Assembly (NCBI GenBank): GCA_023429275.1 | Contig: JAEYWB010000719.1 | Location: forward strand, 1-6,462 | DNA from: Planctomycetota bacterium | Lineage (GTDB): Bacteria; Planctomycetota; Planctomycetia; Planctomycetales; Planctomycetaceae | DNA: 6,462 nucleotides | Direction: 5' to 3' | Shown here: piece after piece, positions 1 to 6,427 of the stretch | Layout of the letters: every line of letters begins with the position of its first letter | How positions within the stretch are numbered: the first letter of the stretch is position 1 | Position numbers and translations under genes: made by a program | The notes under the pieces: model-generated | Seen by the model: only the letters and a program-made list of their open reading frames with translations | Told to the model about the DNA's origin: nothing | Database searches by the model: none

Positions 1-235
1 CGTCGAGTCAGTGCAGAGCCACATTGAGGCTCTCCTGCGTCCTTAGCAGACGGGAATCGTGAGGCGACGAAGCCACCGAGGAGACGGAGCCTACAGAGTG
101 CCTCTGCGCAGTTTGTGACGCTCGACGACCTCGGCCAGCTGCATCGAAGGTGGCAAGCCGACGTCTACGTCGGTCAGTGCGGTTCCGCCTGCCATCGGAT
201 TCTTCGGCTCAATGGGCTATCCGTTCCTTCAGCCG
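1..235. other. Non-coding stretch with two small hairpins, no gene seen
   Basis: I see no gene here with a plausible start, ribosome site and protein-like composition. Two weak stem-loops are visible. AGAGCC at 15-20 pairs with GGCTCT at 28-33 around a 7-base loop, and CAGAG at 94-98 pairs with CTCTG at 102-106 around TGC. A reading frame from base 2 runs open to a TAG at 44-46 and could be the last 14 codons of a gene entering from the left. A frame that short is often open by chance, so I do not call it. Neither hairpin is followed by a T-run on the plus strand. Confidence 0.4.
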
Positions 236-307
236 GGCCCAGCGGGCCGGGGGCACTGTCGTTCTCAACACCCGACGGCTGGAAAGGCCAGCAATTCAAT
301 AGACCGT

Positions 308-329
308 CGAACGGCCGGCCCTTCAGGCC
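308..329 (+). repeat. 22-bp direct repeat, copy 1
   Basis: The unit reads CGAACGG, two variable bases, then GGCCYTTCAGGCC. It matches copy 2 at 379-400 in 19 of 22 positions, with an offset of 71 bases. The repeat includes the hairpin unit plus 9 bases of 5' flank. The repeated element is therefore longer than the hairpin itself. Confidence 0.7.
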
Positions 330-378
330 TTCGCTCCTTTTCTGTCGTGAATCACCCGGCCCGTTGGGCCGGGCTGGA

Positions 379-400
379 CGAACGGATGGCCTTTCAGGCC
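379..400 (+). repeat. 22-bp direct repeat, copy 2
   Basis: This is the second copy of the CGAACGG-NN-GGCCYTTCAGGCC unit, differing from copy 1 only at the two spacer bases and at one C/T in the arm. The T form restores a perfect GGCCT-TTC-AGGCC stem. The two copies flank the strongest hairpin of the cluster (355-373). Confidence 0.7.
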
Positions 401-457
401 GCCAAGTCCTCTGCTGCCAGGCATTGACCAAAGCGAGCCTCACCGCTTCGCCACCTT

Positions 458-478
458 CAAAAGGGGGCCCTTTGGGCC
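458..478 (-). terminator. Possible weak terminator after the amidotransferase gene
   Basis: Read on the minus strand, the stem GGCCC-AAA-GGGCC (478 down to 466) is followed by three C and then a TTTT run (462-459). It lies about 78 bases beyond the stop codon of the minus-strand amidotransferase gene. The stem is only 5 bp and the T-run is short and offset, so intrinsic termination is a guess. The hairpin also belongs to the repeat cluster, which may explain it fully. Confidence 0.25.
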
Positions 479-555
479 GTCGCACGGGTCGCCCGATCAA
501 CTGCTGCAGAGCGTTTACCAGATCGTGAGCCGGTCGATCAGCCATCTTCAGCGGT

Positions 556-1266
556 TCACTCTCTCAGCCTCGCTTCACGCCCCGGCGGAAGGGGAGGTGT
601 GCCGTCTTCGATTGGCAGCAGGAAGAAATCCTCCTCCGTCTTCACCGACTCCCGTTCCTGCGACTCGATGTCCGCCACCGGCAGCCCCGCCAGCCCGAGG
701 AAATTCGCCAGCAGGCGGTGTCCCTGATCGGTCAGGATCGACTCGGGATGAAACTGGACGCCGTGAATCGGCCAGCGGCAGTGCGAGAGCCCCATGACGA
801 GGCCGGATTCGGTTCGCGCCGTGACCCGAAGGTCCTTCGGAAAGCTTTCATCATCACGGACGACGAGCGAGTGGTATCGCATCGCCCTCAGGGGATCCGG
901 CAGCCCTTGAAAGAGATCCGTCCCCTCGTGGCGGACGAGTGATGTCCGGCCGTGCCGCGGCTCGGGGCTTCGCTCGACGATCCCCCCGAACGCTTCGCCG
1001 ATCACCTGGTGGCCAAGGCAGACCCCCAGGATCGGAATCGACCCGCCGAGCTCGCGGACGACATCCAGCGAGAGGCCGGCCTCCTTCGGTGTACACGGGC
1101 CCGGGGAAATCACGATCGCCTGCGGCGCCAGACGTCGCAGCTCTTCGATCGTGATCGCATCGCTTCGGACGACGCGGGTTTCGACTCCCAGTTCGACGAA
1201 GTATCGAGCCAGGTTGAAGACGAAGCTGTCGTAGTTATCGAGGAGGAGAATCATGCCGCGCGTCAC
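556..1266 (-). CDS. pabA: Aminodeoxychorismate/anthranilate synthase component II (glutamine amidotransferase subunit)
   Basis: This cytosolic class I glutamine amidotransferase hydrolyses glutamine and passes ammonia to a chorismate-binding partner (PabB for folate, TrpE for tryptophan). Visible motifs are LLLDNYDSF near residues 7-15, SPGPCTP (54-60), GVCLGHQ with nucleophile Cys83, HGRTS (105-109), RYHSLVV (130-136) and GVQFHPES with His173 and Glu175. The complete triad suggests an active enzyme. The SPGPCTP-EAG and GVQFHPESIL-QGH-LLANFL wording is closest to PabA, but one subunit often serves both pathways, so TrpG is equally possible. The start is a GTG whose GTGA overlaps the upstream stop, with GGAG 5 bases before it. 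An in-frame ATG at 1254 matches the usual family N-terminus (MILLLDNYDSF) and is the main alternative. At 236 residues it is longer than the usual roughly 190, owing to a charged, proline-rich tail of about 46 residues. No PabB/TrpE gene is in the window. Confidence 0.93.
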   Translation of the reverse strand: MTRGMILLLDNYDSFVFNLARYFVELGVETRVVRSDAITIEELRRLAPQAIVISPGPCTPKEAGLSLDVVRELGGSIPILGVCLGHQVIGEAFGGIVERSPEPRHGRTSLVRHEGTDLFQGLPDPLRAMRYHSLVVRDDESFPKDLRVTARTESGLVMGLSHCRWPIHGVQFHPESILTDQGHRLLANFLGLAGLPVADIESQERESVKTEEDFFLLPIEDGTPPLPPGREARLRE

Positions 1267-3713
1267 CGGTACTCCAGCTGCGCGGAGAAGATGCCGTCCT
1301 GCTCACTGACCGCTCGGAGCCAGTATGCCTGCAGCGAGCGGGGGAACTCGAACTCGAGACTCTTCCCCGAGGCGACTTCGAACGTCCGGTATGTCTTCCA
1401 GAGACCCGAGCCGGAAACGTCCAGCTCGATCCGGATCTTCGCCACCGGCGTCTCGCCGTCGTTGTGAAGCGTGAGCGACATGCGGTCGTAGCCGGTCATG
1501 AGGTAGGGATCGGACGGGATGTTCGCCTTCACGTCCGACTTGAGCCAGGGGCCGCCAAATCCACGAGGCTTTCCGAGACTCCAGACATCGTCGATCGCTC
1601 CGACCCACAGGGCCGCGAGTCCATCGCTCGACCGGATGACGTGCGGGTCGTTTTCATGCCCCTCGGGGGAGAGGCCGGTCATGACGAACAGGCCGCGGTA
1701 GGAGCAGAAGTCGTGGACGCGGTAGCGGTGCGTTGCGACCGGCCGGACTCGCGAGAAGCCTCCGGCGTTCTCGGCGGGTAGCTCGAAGAATGTCCCGTGG
1801 GTGTTGAAGAGGTCCCGCTCGGTCGCCACCTCCCGGGCGGACCGCTGCGGGCCGAGTGGCGATTCCTCGTCGAACCCCCGGTCGCCGCGAGGGAGCCGCC
1901 ATCGCCGCTTCTGATCGTCGACAAAGATCACCGATGCCTCGTCGGCCGAGACGACACCCGCGGGGATCGCCGCATTCTTGAGCGTGTATTCGTGGGTTGC
2001 AGGATCATCGACACGTTTCAGTCGCAGCGACTCGTCCAGCTCGTAATAGCCGACGTCCTTGCGGCCCGACGTGTCGGCTCGTACGGCAGCGAGGCTCAGT
2101 GTCCGCTTGTTTTTGTCACGCGCCCGAAGGAACCCGCCGAGCGAGGTCTTCGCGGAAACGTCGGACAGGCCGGCGAAGATCGAAGAGGGGGAGGTCTCGC
2201 GGGTCTCCTCTCCCGAGAAGTGGAACGTCGCGGTCGCCTTGCGGAGGGGCTCCTCACTCGAGAGACGGATCCATTCTCCCTTTTCGGTGATCTCCTCGAA
2301 CCTCTGTTCACCGGGGGAGAGCGTCCACGAGGTCAGGGGGGCCCAGCGGCCGTTCCCGTCCCGATCGATCTCGGCCTGGATCGTGGCTTTCGCCGTTCCC
2401 TGGTGGCCGATCGAGAGATAGCGCCGCGTATATCCGCTCAGGAGGTAGGGTTCCGACGGAGTCGCGGCGGAAACGTCCTCGTCGAGCCAGAGCGCCCCGC
2501 GGCCGAGGACCGGCCCGAGCTGGTCAAGTCGAGCCGGCTCGATGAACCAGAGGTTCGACTGCGACTGCGGGCCGGGGATCTCCCCTTTCGCCTTCCGCTT
2601 GTTGAGGAATTCGTTGCGCGCGGTGTCGTCGCATCCCAGGACGATCCGGTCGCCCCAGCGGCAGAAGTCTCCAACCACCTTGAGATAGGACGACCGCGGG
2701 GCGATTCCCTTTGCGGCCTCCGGCGTGAACCCGCGAGGGAACCGCCAGAACGCGCCGTGCATCGTCATCAGGAGGTTGTCTCCCTCGCCGATCTCGCGGA
2801 TCCGGGGCCACTCCGTGTTCCAGCCGTGGGCGCCGTCGTAACTGTGGCTCGTCTTGGGGAGACGGTACGAATGCCATTGTCCCTTGTGGAGGACCATCAG
2901 GATCAGCGAACGGTGATCCCAGCCGATGCTCCAGAGCGGATCGGTCTCGGGATGCTCGTTGCCGTAGATCCCTCCCGGGCCGGTCACCTCGGTGAACTGG
3001 TTCCGGCGGATGACTTTCCAGTCCTTGCCGTTCCACTCCGCGAGAACTCCGGACTCGACGTCGGGCCTCGCGCGAGCTGCCGGCGATGTCTCCCCGTTGT
3101 TGGCGTACACGAGCCGTCCCTGGCCGCTGGAGAGACCCTTGCCGTGGTATCCCGGCAGCAGCTGACCGCCGTGGTCCTTCTGACGGTTTCCATCCTCGTA
3201 AAGCTGTGTCACCGCGAGGGTCTTGACGTCGACATCGTAGAAGCCCTCTTCCATCGTGGCGTAGTAGATCCGCTCGGCCGGCTGTGTCAGATGCCGGGCG
3301 TTGCCAGTCAGGCGGCCGAACATTGTCTTCGGCGGAATGACACGGACATTCCGCCCGGCGTCAATGACGTAGGGACCGATGAAGAGCTGCTGCGACTCCC
3401 GATGGATCATCCGGTTGGCAGGAGTGCCGCCGACGCTCTCGGGACGAACGACCTGTTCGAGCCCCGGCGTGATCTCGTAGAGCTTGTCCGACGAGCCGTT
3501 GGGGAGGTGGGGCCCGTAGGTGATGACCCACAGCCGGTCCGCCCAGGGGACGACCGCGCCGGTTCCGCATTCTCCCTCGTTGTTGAACATCGCGAGATGC
3601 GGGTAGATCCCGCTCACTTCGCGATGAGGCGAAGCGGCAGAAGGCTCGGCCGACCGGGCGACGCCGCCGAGTGCGGACAAAAGGAGAACGACTGCGAGGG
3701 CGAAACGTGTCAT
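1263..3713 (-). CDS. Large secreted protein of unknown function with an internal duplication
   Basis: I do not recognise a named family. The 816-residue product starts with a signal peptide: Arg3, a hydrophobic run at about residues 4-18, and probable cleavage near Ala22. Export to the periplasm or surface is expected. The remainder has no membrane segment. It is rich in aromatic residues and short strand-like runs (for example residues 52-115 and 145-200), compatible with a beta-propeller-like fold, though this is inference. Residues about 275-500 and 595-816 are two copies of one module. Matching landmarks are HGAFWRFP (319) with HGTFFELP (639), DFC (349) with DFC (668), and EPYLLSGY (421) with DPYLMTGY (735). 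The chosen ATG at 3713 begins the signal peptide. The frame is open upstream to 3902, but that extension is low-complexity and would run into the preceding gene. The ribosome site is weak. The gene lies between the thioredoxin-like gene (103-base gap) and the amidotransferase gene (4-base overlap). Confidence 0.85.
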   Translation of the reverse strand: MTRFALAVVLLLSALGGVARSAEPSAASPHREVSGIYPHLAMFNNEGECGTGAVVPWADRLWVITYGPHLPNGSSDKLYEITPGLEQVVRPESVGGTPANRMIHRESQQLFIGPYVIDAGRNVRVIPPKTMFGRLTGNARHLTQPAERIYYATMEEGFYDVDVKTLAVTQLYEDGNRQKDHGGQLLPGYHGKGLSSGQGRLVYANNGETSPAARARPDVESGVLAEWNGKDWKVIRRNQFTEVTGPGGIYGNEHPETDPLWSIGWDHRSLILMVLHKGQWHSYRLPKTSHSYDGAHGWNTEWPRIREIGEGDNLLMTMHGAFWRFPRGFTPEAAKGIAPRSSYLKVVGDFCRWGDRIVLGCDDTARNEFLNKRKAKGEIPGPQSQSNLWFIEPARLDQLGPVLGRGALWLDEDVSAATPSEPYLLSGYTRRYLSIGHQGTAKATIQAEIDRDGNGRWAPLTSWTLSPGEQRFEEITEKGEWIRLSSEEPLRKATATFHFSGEETRETSPSSIFAGLSDVSAKTSLGGFLRARDKNKRTLSLAAVRADTSGRKDVGYYELDESLRLKRVDDPATHEYTLKNAAIPAGVVSADEASVIFVDDQKRRWRLPRGDRGFDEESPLGPQRSAREVATERDLFNTHGTFFELPAENAGGFSRVRPVATHRYRVHDFCSYRGLFVMTGLSPEGHENDPHVIRSSDGLAALWVGAIDDVWSLGKPRGFGGPWLKSDVKANIPSDPYLMTGYDRMSLTLHNDGETPVAKIRIELDVSGSGLWKTYRTFEVASGKSLEFEFPRSLQAYWLRAVSEQDGIFSAQLEYR

Positions 3714-3816
3714 GGATCCGGAGAGAGTCGAAGACGCCAGTCGCGGAGCAGGGCCGCGCCGGAGAGGACCGGGAGAGAAACAGGGCAGGGAAGTCCGCTC
3801 CGGGCGACCGGTCGGA
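3714..3816. other. 103-base gap between two co-directional minus-strand genes
   Basis: This gap separates the thioredoxin-like gene from the large secreted-protein gene. I see no strong terminator with a T-run. The only clear palindrome is GACCGGTC at 3806-3813, next to the stop codon. Read-through transcription from the upstream gene is plausible, but a separate promoter here cannot be excluded. Confidence 0.4.
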
Positions 3817-4890
3817 TCACTTCTTCTCGGCACTGTTCGCATTCCCCTGATCGGAGCCGCCTGCTCCTCCGGTGGCGCCGTCGATTCGTGCGACGGCAGC
3901 ACTCACCTCGGCGGCGGCCTCGGTTCCCGGGTACTGTTCGAGAAACTTCTCCATCTGGGCCCGGACGGACTTTGGCGGAAACTTTCCGCCGGAGACCTTC
4001 TGCTTGAGCGTGTCGAACGCCTTGCCGGCTGTCAGCTCCTTCTTCACCTGGTCGTCATCCTTGAGCTCCTTGAGGTCTGCCACCACGGAAGCGGGGAGCG
4101 TGAATCCGCGGAAGCGAGCCTGCAGATCGGTCAGCAGCTTGTAGGCCTTCCAGCTCTCGCCCGCCTCCCTGGCGGTCGCAGCCCGCTCGACATCCGCCTG
4201 GATCCGGGTGTCGACGACCTCCTGCAACTTTCCCGCCGCGGTCTTGATCTCTTCTTTCGGGGACTTGGCGTTCTTCTTCAGCGCCTGGGCGGCCGCTGAA
4301 AAGTTGCCGAACTCGATCGCCTTCCAGGAGGCCTGAAGCGCGGCGGGGATCTCCGTCGGATCGACCTGCCACTGACCGGAGTCGGCGATCGCCTCCGCCA
4401 CTTCCTTGATCTCTCCTCCGCGGGACGGGGTAAACTCGCCGTCCCCGCTCAGTCCACGGACCTGAAGGCGGTTCTGCGTGTTGATTTCCCCGATGCCGCT
4501 GCGCTCTTCAAAGGAGCGGTCGCTGTCCACGAGGATCGGCCAGGTGATCTTGTATCGTCGGGAGTAGAGCTCGACCTGCTGGCGGGGTGTCCCGGAGTTG
4601 ACGGCGATGAACAGCATCGGCTTCCCCTCGTGCTTCCTCGAAAGGTCGAGCAGTTCGGGCCACCTCTTCTCGACCTCCGGGCTCGTCTCCTCGAAGTAGA
4701 CGAAGACGACCGCCTTGTCCTTCAGGATCTCCGCCGTCATCGGGTGGGAGTTGATCCACTGTTGCGGAGAACCCGGCAGGGGGGGAAGCTTGTTACCGGG
4801 AGGTTCTTCCGACTGTTGTTGCTGTGGTTGATCCTGGGCCAGAGTCAAACGAGTGACGAGAAGCGCGAGCGCGACCAACAGGAATTTCAT
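3817..4890 (-). CDS. Secreted thioredoxin-like protein without cysteines, with a helical C-terminal region
   Basis: The 357-residue product has a signal peptide (Lys2, hydrophobic residues 3-17, likely cleavage after Ala18 in TLA-QDQ), followed by a Gln/Pro-rich linker (19-45). Residues about 50-170 look like a TlpA/AhpC-type thioredoxin fold: strand VVFVYF (61-66), helix 70-87, strand MLFIAVNS (92-99), then [10 protein letters not shown] (115-124). The position of the CxxC motif is occupied by EETS (67-70), and the whole protein has no cysteine, so thiol-disulfide redox activity is excluded. Residues about 180-335 are helical and Lys/Glu/Ala-rich, ending in a [11 protein letters not shown] stretch (319-329) like those of TPR-type helical repeats. 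The tail is Gly/Ser-rich. This suggests a binding or scaffold role, by inference. The ATG at 4890 is preceded by AGG about 7 bases upstream. It is probably the first gene of the minus-strand block. Confidence 0.85.
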   Translation of the reverse strand: MKFLLVALALLVTRLTLAQDQPQQQQSEEPPGNKLPPLPGSPQQWINSHPMTAEILKDKAVVFVYFEETSPEVEKRWPELLDLSRKHEGKPMLFIAVNSGTPRQQVELYSRRYKITWPILVDSDRSFEERSGIGEINTQNRLQVRGLSGDGEFTPSRGGEIKEVAEAIADSGQWQVDPTEIPAALQASWKAIEFGNFSAAAQALKKNAKSPKEEIKTAAGKLQEVVDTRIQADVERAATAREAGESWKAYKLLTDLQARFRGFTLPASVVADLKELKDDDQVKKELTAGKAFDTLKQKVSGGKFPPKSVRAQMEKFLEQYPGTEAAAEVSAAVARIDGATGGAGGSDQGNANSAEKK

Positions 4891-4933
4891 GGCGACCTGC
4901 GAGGGGTGAAAGCAAACACCGGAAGCATCGAAC

Positions 4934-4963
4934 AGGATACCCGGATCGACTCCGGTTCGTCAT
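4934..4963 (-). promoter_or_regulatory. Candidate promoter for the minus-strand gene block
   Basis: On the minus strand, ATGACG (4963-4958) and TATCCT (4939-4934) stand 18 bases apart and each matches four of six bases of the sigma-70-type -35 and -10 consensus. Position and direction suit the thioredoxin-like gene, leaving a leader of about 35-40 bases. A small stem, CCGGA-TCGAC-TCCGG (4941-4955), lies in the spacer. Such partial matches arise by chance, so this is only a candidate. Confidence 0.25.
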
Positions 4964-5020
4964 TCGATCGCCCCAGGCGTCATCCGTTGCATTCAGGGAG
5001 CAATCGGCATGCTGGAATGT

Positions 5021-5040
5021 TTGTGCAATATACTGCACAA
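5021..5040. promoter_or_regulatory. Operator-like perfect inverted repeat upstream of kbl
   Basis: TTGTGCA (5021-5027) and TGCACAA (5034-5040) form a perfect 7+7 bp inverted repeat around the 6-base spacer ATATAC. The half-site geometry suits a dimeric helix-turn-helix regulator. The site lies 39 bases before the kbl start codon and contains the best -10 hexamer in the spacer, so a bound protein would be expected to repress. The AT-rich core stands out against GC-rich surroundings. The cognate regulator is not encoded in the window and I cannot name its family. Confidence 0.6.
5029..5034 (+). promoter_or_regulatory. Candidate -10 box for kbl, inside the palindrome
   Basis: TATACT differs from TATAAT at one base. 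A start site near 5041 would leave a leader of about 40 bases containing the kbl ribosome site. No convincing -35 hexamer is present at normal spacing (TCGGCA at 5004-5009 is 19 bases away), so the promoter may need an activator or another sigma factor. The same palindrome reads TATATT on the minus strand, so a divergent promoter there is conceivable. Confidence 0.4.
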
Positions 5041-5066
5041 TCGGAGCGGCATCAGACTTACCGAAC

Positions 5067-5072
5067 TGAGGA
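5067..5072 (+). promoter_or_regulatory. Ribosome binding site of kbl
   Basis: TGAGGA sits 7 bases before the ATG at 5080 and fixes that start. The reading frame is open much further upstream (to 4630), but that stretch runs antisense through the thioredoxin-like gene and has no family similarity. Homology also begins at this ATG. Confidence 0.65.
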
Positions 5073-5079
5073 CTGCGAA

Positions 5080-6270
5080 ATGTACGGCGGCTTCCAGGAA
5101 CATCTGCAGCGGGAGATCGACGGGATCCGGTCGAACGGGCTCTACAAACCGGAGCGGGTCATCACGACGCCTCAGTCCGCCCATATCGAGGTGGCGGGGG
5201 CACAAGGAAAGCAGGTCCTCAACCTCTGTGCCAACAACTATCTCGGTCTGTCGGACGACCCGCGGATCGTCGAAGCAGCGGTGGCGAGCTTGAAGAAATG
5301 GGGCTTTGGCCTCTCGTCCGTCCGTTTCATCTGCGGGACTCAGCAGATTCATAAGGAGCTGGAATCGAAGCTCAGCACGTTTCTCGGCACGGAGGACACG
5401 ATCCTCTATTCCTCATGCTTCGATGCCAACGGCGGGCTGTTCGAAACGCTGCTGGCCGCCGAAGACGCGATCATCTCGGACGAACTGAACCACGCGAGCA
5501 TCATCGACGGGGTCCGCCTCTGTAAGGCTCAGCGGCACCGCTACCGCAACAACGACATGGCGGACCTCGAGGAGAAGCTGAAGGCGGCCCAGTCCGCCCG
5601 GTTCCGGATGATCGCGACCGATGGCGTCTTCTCGATGGACGGTTACCTGGCGAATCTGCCCGCCATCTGCGAACTGGCCGACAAATACAAGGCGCTCGTG
5701 ATGGTCGACGACTCTCACGCCGTCGGTTTCACCGGCCCGAAAGGGCGGGGGACCCATGAGCGGTTCGGCGTGATGGAGCGGATCGACATCCTGACCGGAA
5801 CGCTCGGCAAGGCCCTCGGCGGGGCGAGCGGCGGCTACACCAGCGGACGAAAGGAGATCATTGAGCTCCTGCGGCAGCGGTCGCGGCCTTACCTCTTCTC
5901 GAATTCGCTGGCTCCGGCGATCGTCGCCGCCAGCATTGCCGCCCTCGACCTGCTCACCGCCTCGACGGAGCTCCGCGACAGGCTCGAGGAGAACACCCGG
6001 TATTTCCGGTCGGAGATTGCGCGGTCCGGTCTGACGGTGCTCCCCGGGGAGCACCCGATCGCTCCGGTGATGCTCGGTGACGCGAGAGTCGCCGCGGAAA
6101 TGGCCGAAAAGCTTCTCCAGCGAGGGGTTTACGTCATCGGGTTTTCGTATCCGGTGGTCCCGCAGGGGAAGGCCCGGATCCGGACACAGGTCTCGGCCGC
6201 CCACAGCCGGGAGGACCTCGCGTTTGCGGTCGAGCAGTTCGCCGCGGTGAAGAAGGAACTCGGAGTCTAG
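5080..6270 (+). CDS. kbl: 2-amino-3-ketobutyrate CoA ligase (glycine C-acetyltransferase)
   Basis: This PLP enzyme of the alpha-oxoamine synthase family cleaves 2-amino-3-oxobutyrate with CoA into glycine and acetyl-CoA, the second step of threonine breakdown after threonine dehydrogenase. It is cytosolic. The 396 residues compare with 398 in E. coli Kbl and align nearly end to end. Visible landmarks are CANNYLGL (50-57), VRFICGTQ (81-88), [13 protein letters not shown] (110-122), [14 protein letters not shown] with His138, GVFSMDG (182-188), VDDSHAVGF with Asp210 and His213, [16 protein letters not shown] with the PLP-binding Lys244, [13 protein letters not shown] (267-279) and ARIRTQ with the carboxylate-binding Arg368. 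The numbering of the catalytic residues is the same as in E. coli. It is divergent from the minus-strand block. The usual partner tdh is not seen before the window ends. Related enzymes (BioF, HemA/ALAS) are less likely because the sequence follows Kbl closely throughout. Confidence 0.97.
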   Translation: MYGGFQEHLQREIDGIRSNGLYKPERVITTPQSAHIEVAGAQGKQVLNLCANNYLGLSDDPRIVEAAVASLKKWGFGLSSVRFICGTQQIHKELESKLSTFLGTEDTILYSSCFDANGGLFETLLAAEDAIISDELNHASIIDGVRLCKAQRHRYRNNDMADLEEKLKAAQSARFRMIATDGVFSMDGYLANLPAICELADKYKALVMVDDSHAVGFTGPKGRGTHERFGVMERIDILTGTLGKALGGASGGYTSGRKEIIELLRQRSRPYLFSNSLAPAIVAASIAALDLLTASTELRDRLEENTRYFRSEIARSGLTVLPGEHPIAPVMLGDARVAAEMAEKLLQRGVYVIGFSYPVVPQGKARIRTQVSAAHSREDLAFAVEQFAAVKKELGV

Positions 6271-6396
6271 TGCTTTGGCACAGCTGGGATTTGGGGTTCG
6301 TTAGATTAGCCGGAACGCGCTAGCGTCCGGTTCGAACCGGGGGCTAGCGCCCGCCGGCTAATGGACGCAACCCAAAATCCTTCGTATGACAAAGCA
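6271..6396. repeat. 126-bp imperfect palindrome with terminal inverted repeats, directly after kbl
   Basis: The element is symmetric about 6333/6334. Of 63 opposed positions, I count 46 Watson-Crick pairs and 2 G-T pairs. The ends TGCTTTGGCA (6271-6280) and TGACAAAGCA (6387-6396) are inverted repeats at 9 of 10 bases. The core CCGGTTCGAACCGG (6327-6340) is perfect, flanked by GCGCTAGC (6317-6324) pairing with GCTAGCGC (6343-6350), with further paired blocks TTAGCCGG/CCGGCTAA-like (6306-6313 with 6354-6361) and GGATTT/AAATCC-like (6287-6292 with 6375-6380). It starts on the base after the kbl stop codon. It looks like a non-autonomous MITE or REP-like repeat with no coding capacity. It could also act as a transcription barrier, although there is no T-run. 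No target-site duplication is evident. Confidence 0.75.
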
Positions 6397-6427
6397 CCAG
6401 GTTCGGCGGCCGATTTCTGCCCGGAGG

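Larger units (their letters stand above)
236..478. repeat. Cluster of five GGCC-N5-GGCC hairpin units
   Basis: Five 13-base units with outer arms GGCC and GGCC lie at 236-248, 317-329, 358-370, 388-400 and 466-478. Four are perfect 5-bp stems with 3-base loops: GGCCC-AGC-GGGCC, GGCCC-GTT-GGGCC, GGCCT-TTC-AGGCC and GGCCC-TTT-GGGCC. The unit at 317 has a C/A mismatch closing the loop. The unit at 358 extends to an 8-bp stem (355-362 with 366-373). Arms are conserved while loops vary and closing pairs change together (C-G or T-A), so the foldback itself seems to be kept. A further stem, GCTGG/CCAGC, lies at 278-292. The cluster sits beyond the 3' end of the amidotransferase gene. Dispersed extragenic repeat or RNA-level structure are both possible, and function is unknown. 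Confidence 0.75.

Noticed and set aside
2..46. Possible last 14 codons of a plus-strand gene ending in TAG at 44-46
   Set aside because: A 14-codon open frame is expected by chance about half the time, and nothing in it can be assigned to a family.
236..478. CRISPR array
   Set aside because: Units are 13-22 bases with irregular spacing (30-81 bases) and the repeats differ. There is no uniform direct repeat with equal spacers and no cas gene.
174..545. Minus-strand reading frame of 123 codons starting 11 bases beyond the amidotransferase stop, and the overlapping plus-strand frame at 115-528
   Set aside because: Both strands are open because of high GC. The products are dominated by Arg/Pro/Gly, follow the GGCC hairpins, and have no domain, signal peptide or good ribosome site. 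They are better explained as repeat DNA.
3714..3902. N-terminal extension of the large secreted protein to a start at 3902
   Set aside because: It would bury the signal peptide 63 residues inside the protein, is low-complexity, and would overlap the end of the thioredoxin-like gene.
1797..4007. Long plus-strand frame of 736 codons antisense to the large secreted protein
   Set aside because: It is the GC-driven mirror of a gene with clear signal peptide and internal repeats. The product is charged and repetitive without recognisable motifs.
4630..5079. Upstream extension of the kbl frame
   Set aside because: It runs antisense through the thioredoxin-like gene and the divergent spacer. Family similarity, length and TGAGGA all place the start at 5080.
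6327..6340. tRNA-like T-arm (GGTTCGAACC) suggesting a tRNA gene
   Set aside because: The match is only the centre of the 126-bp palindrome. No acceptor stem, D-arm or anticodon arm can be placed around it.
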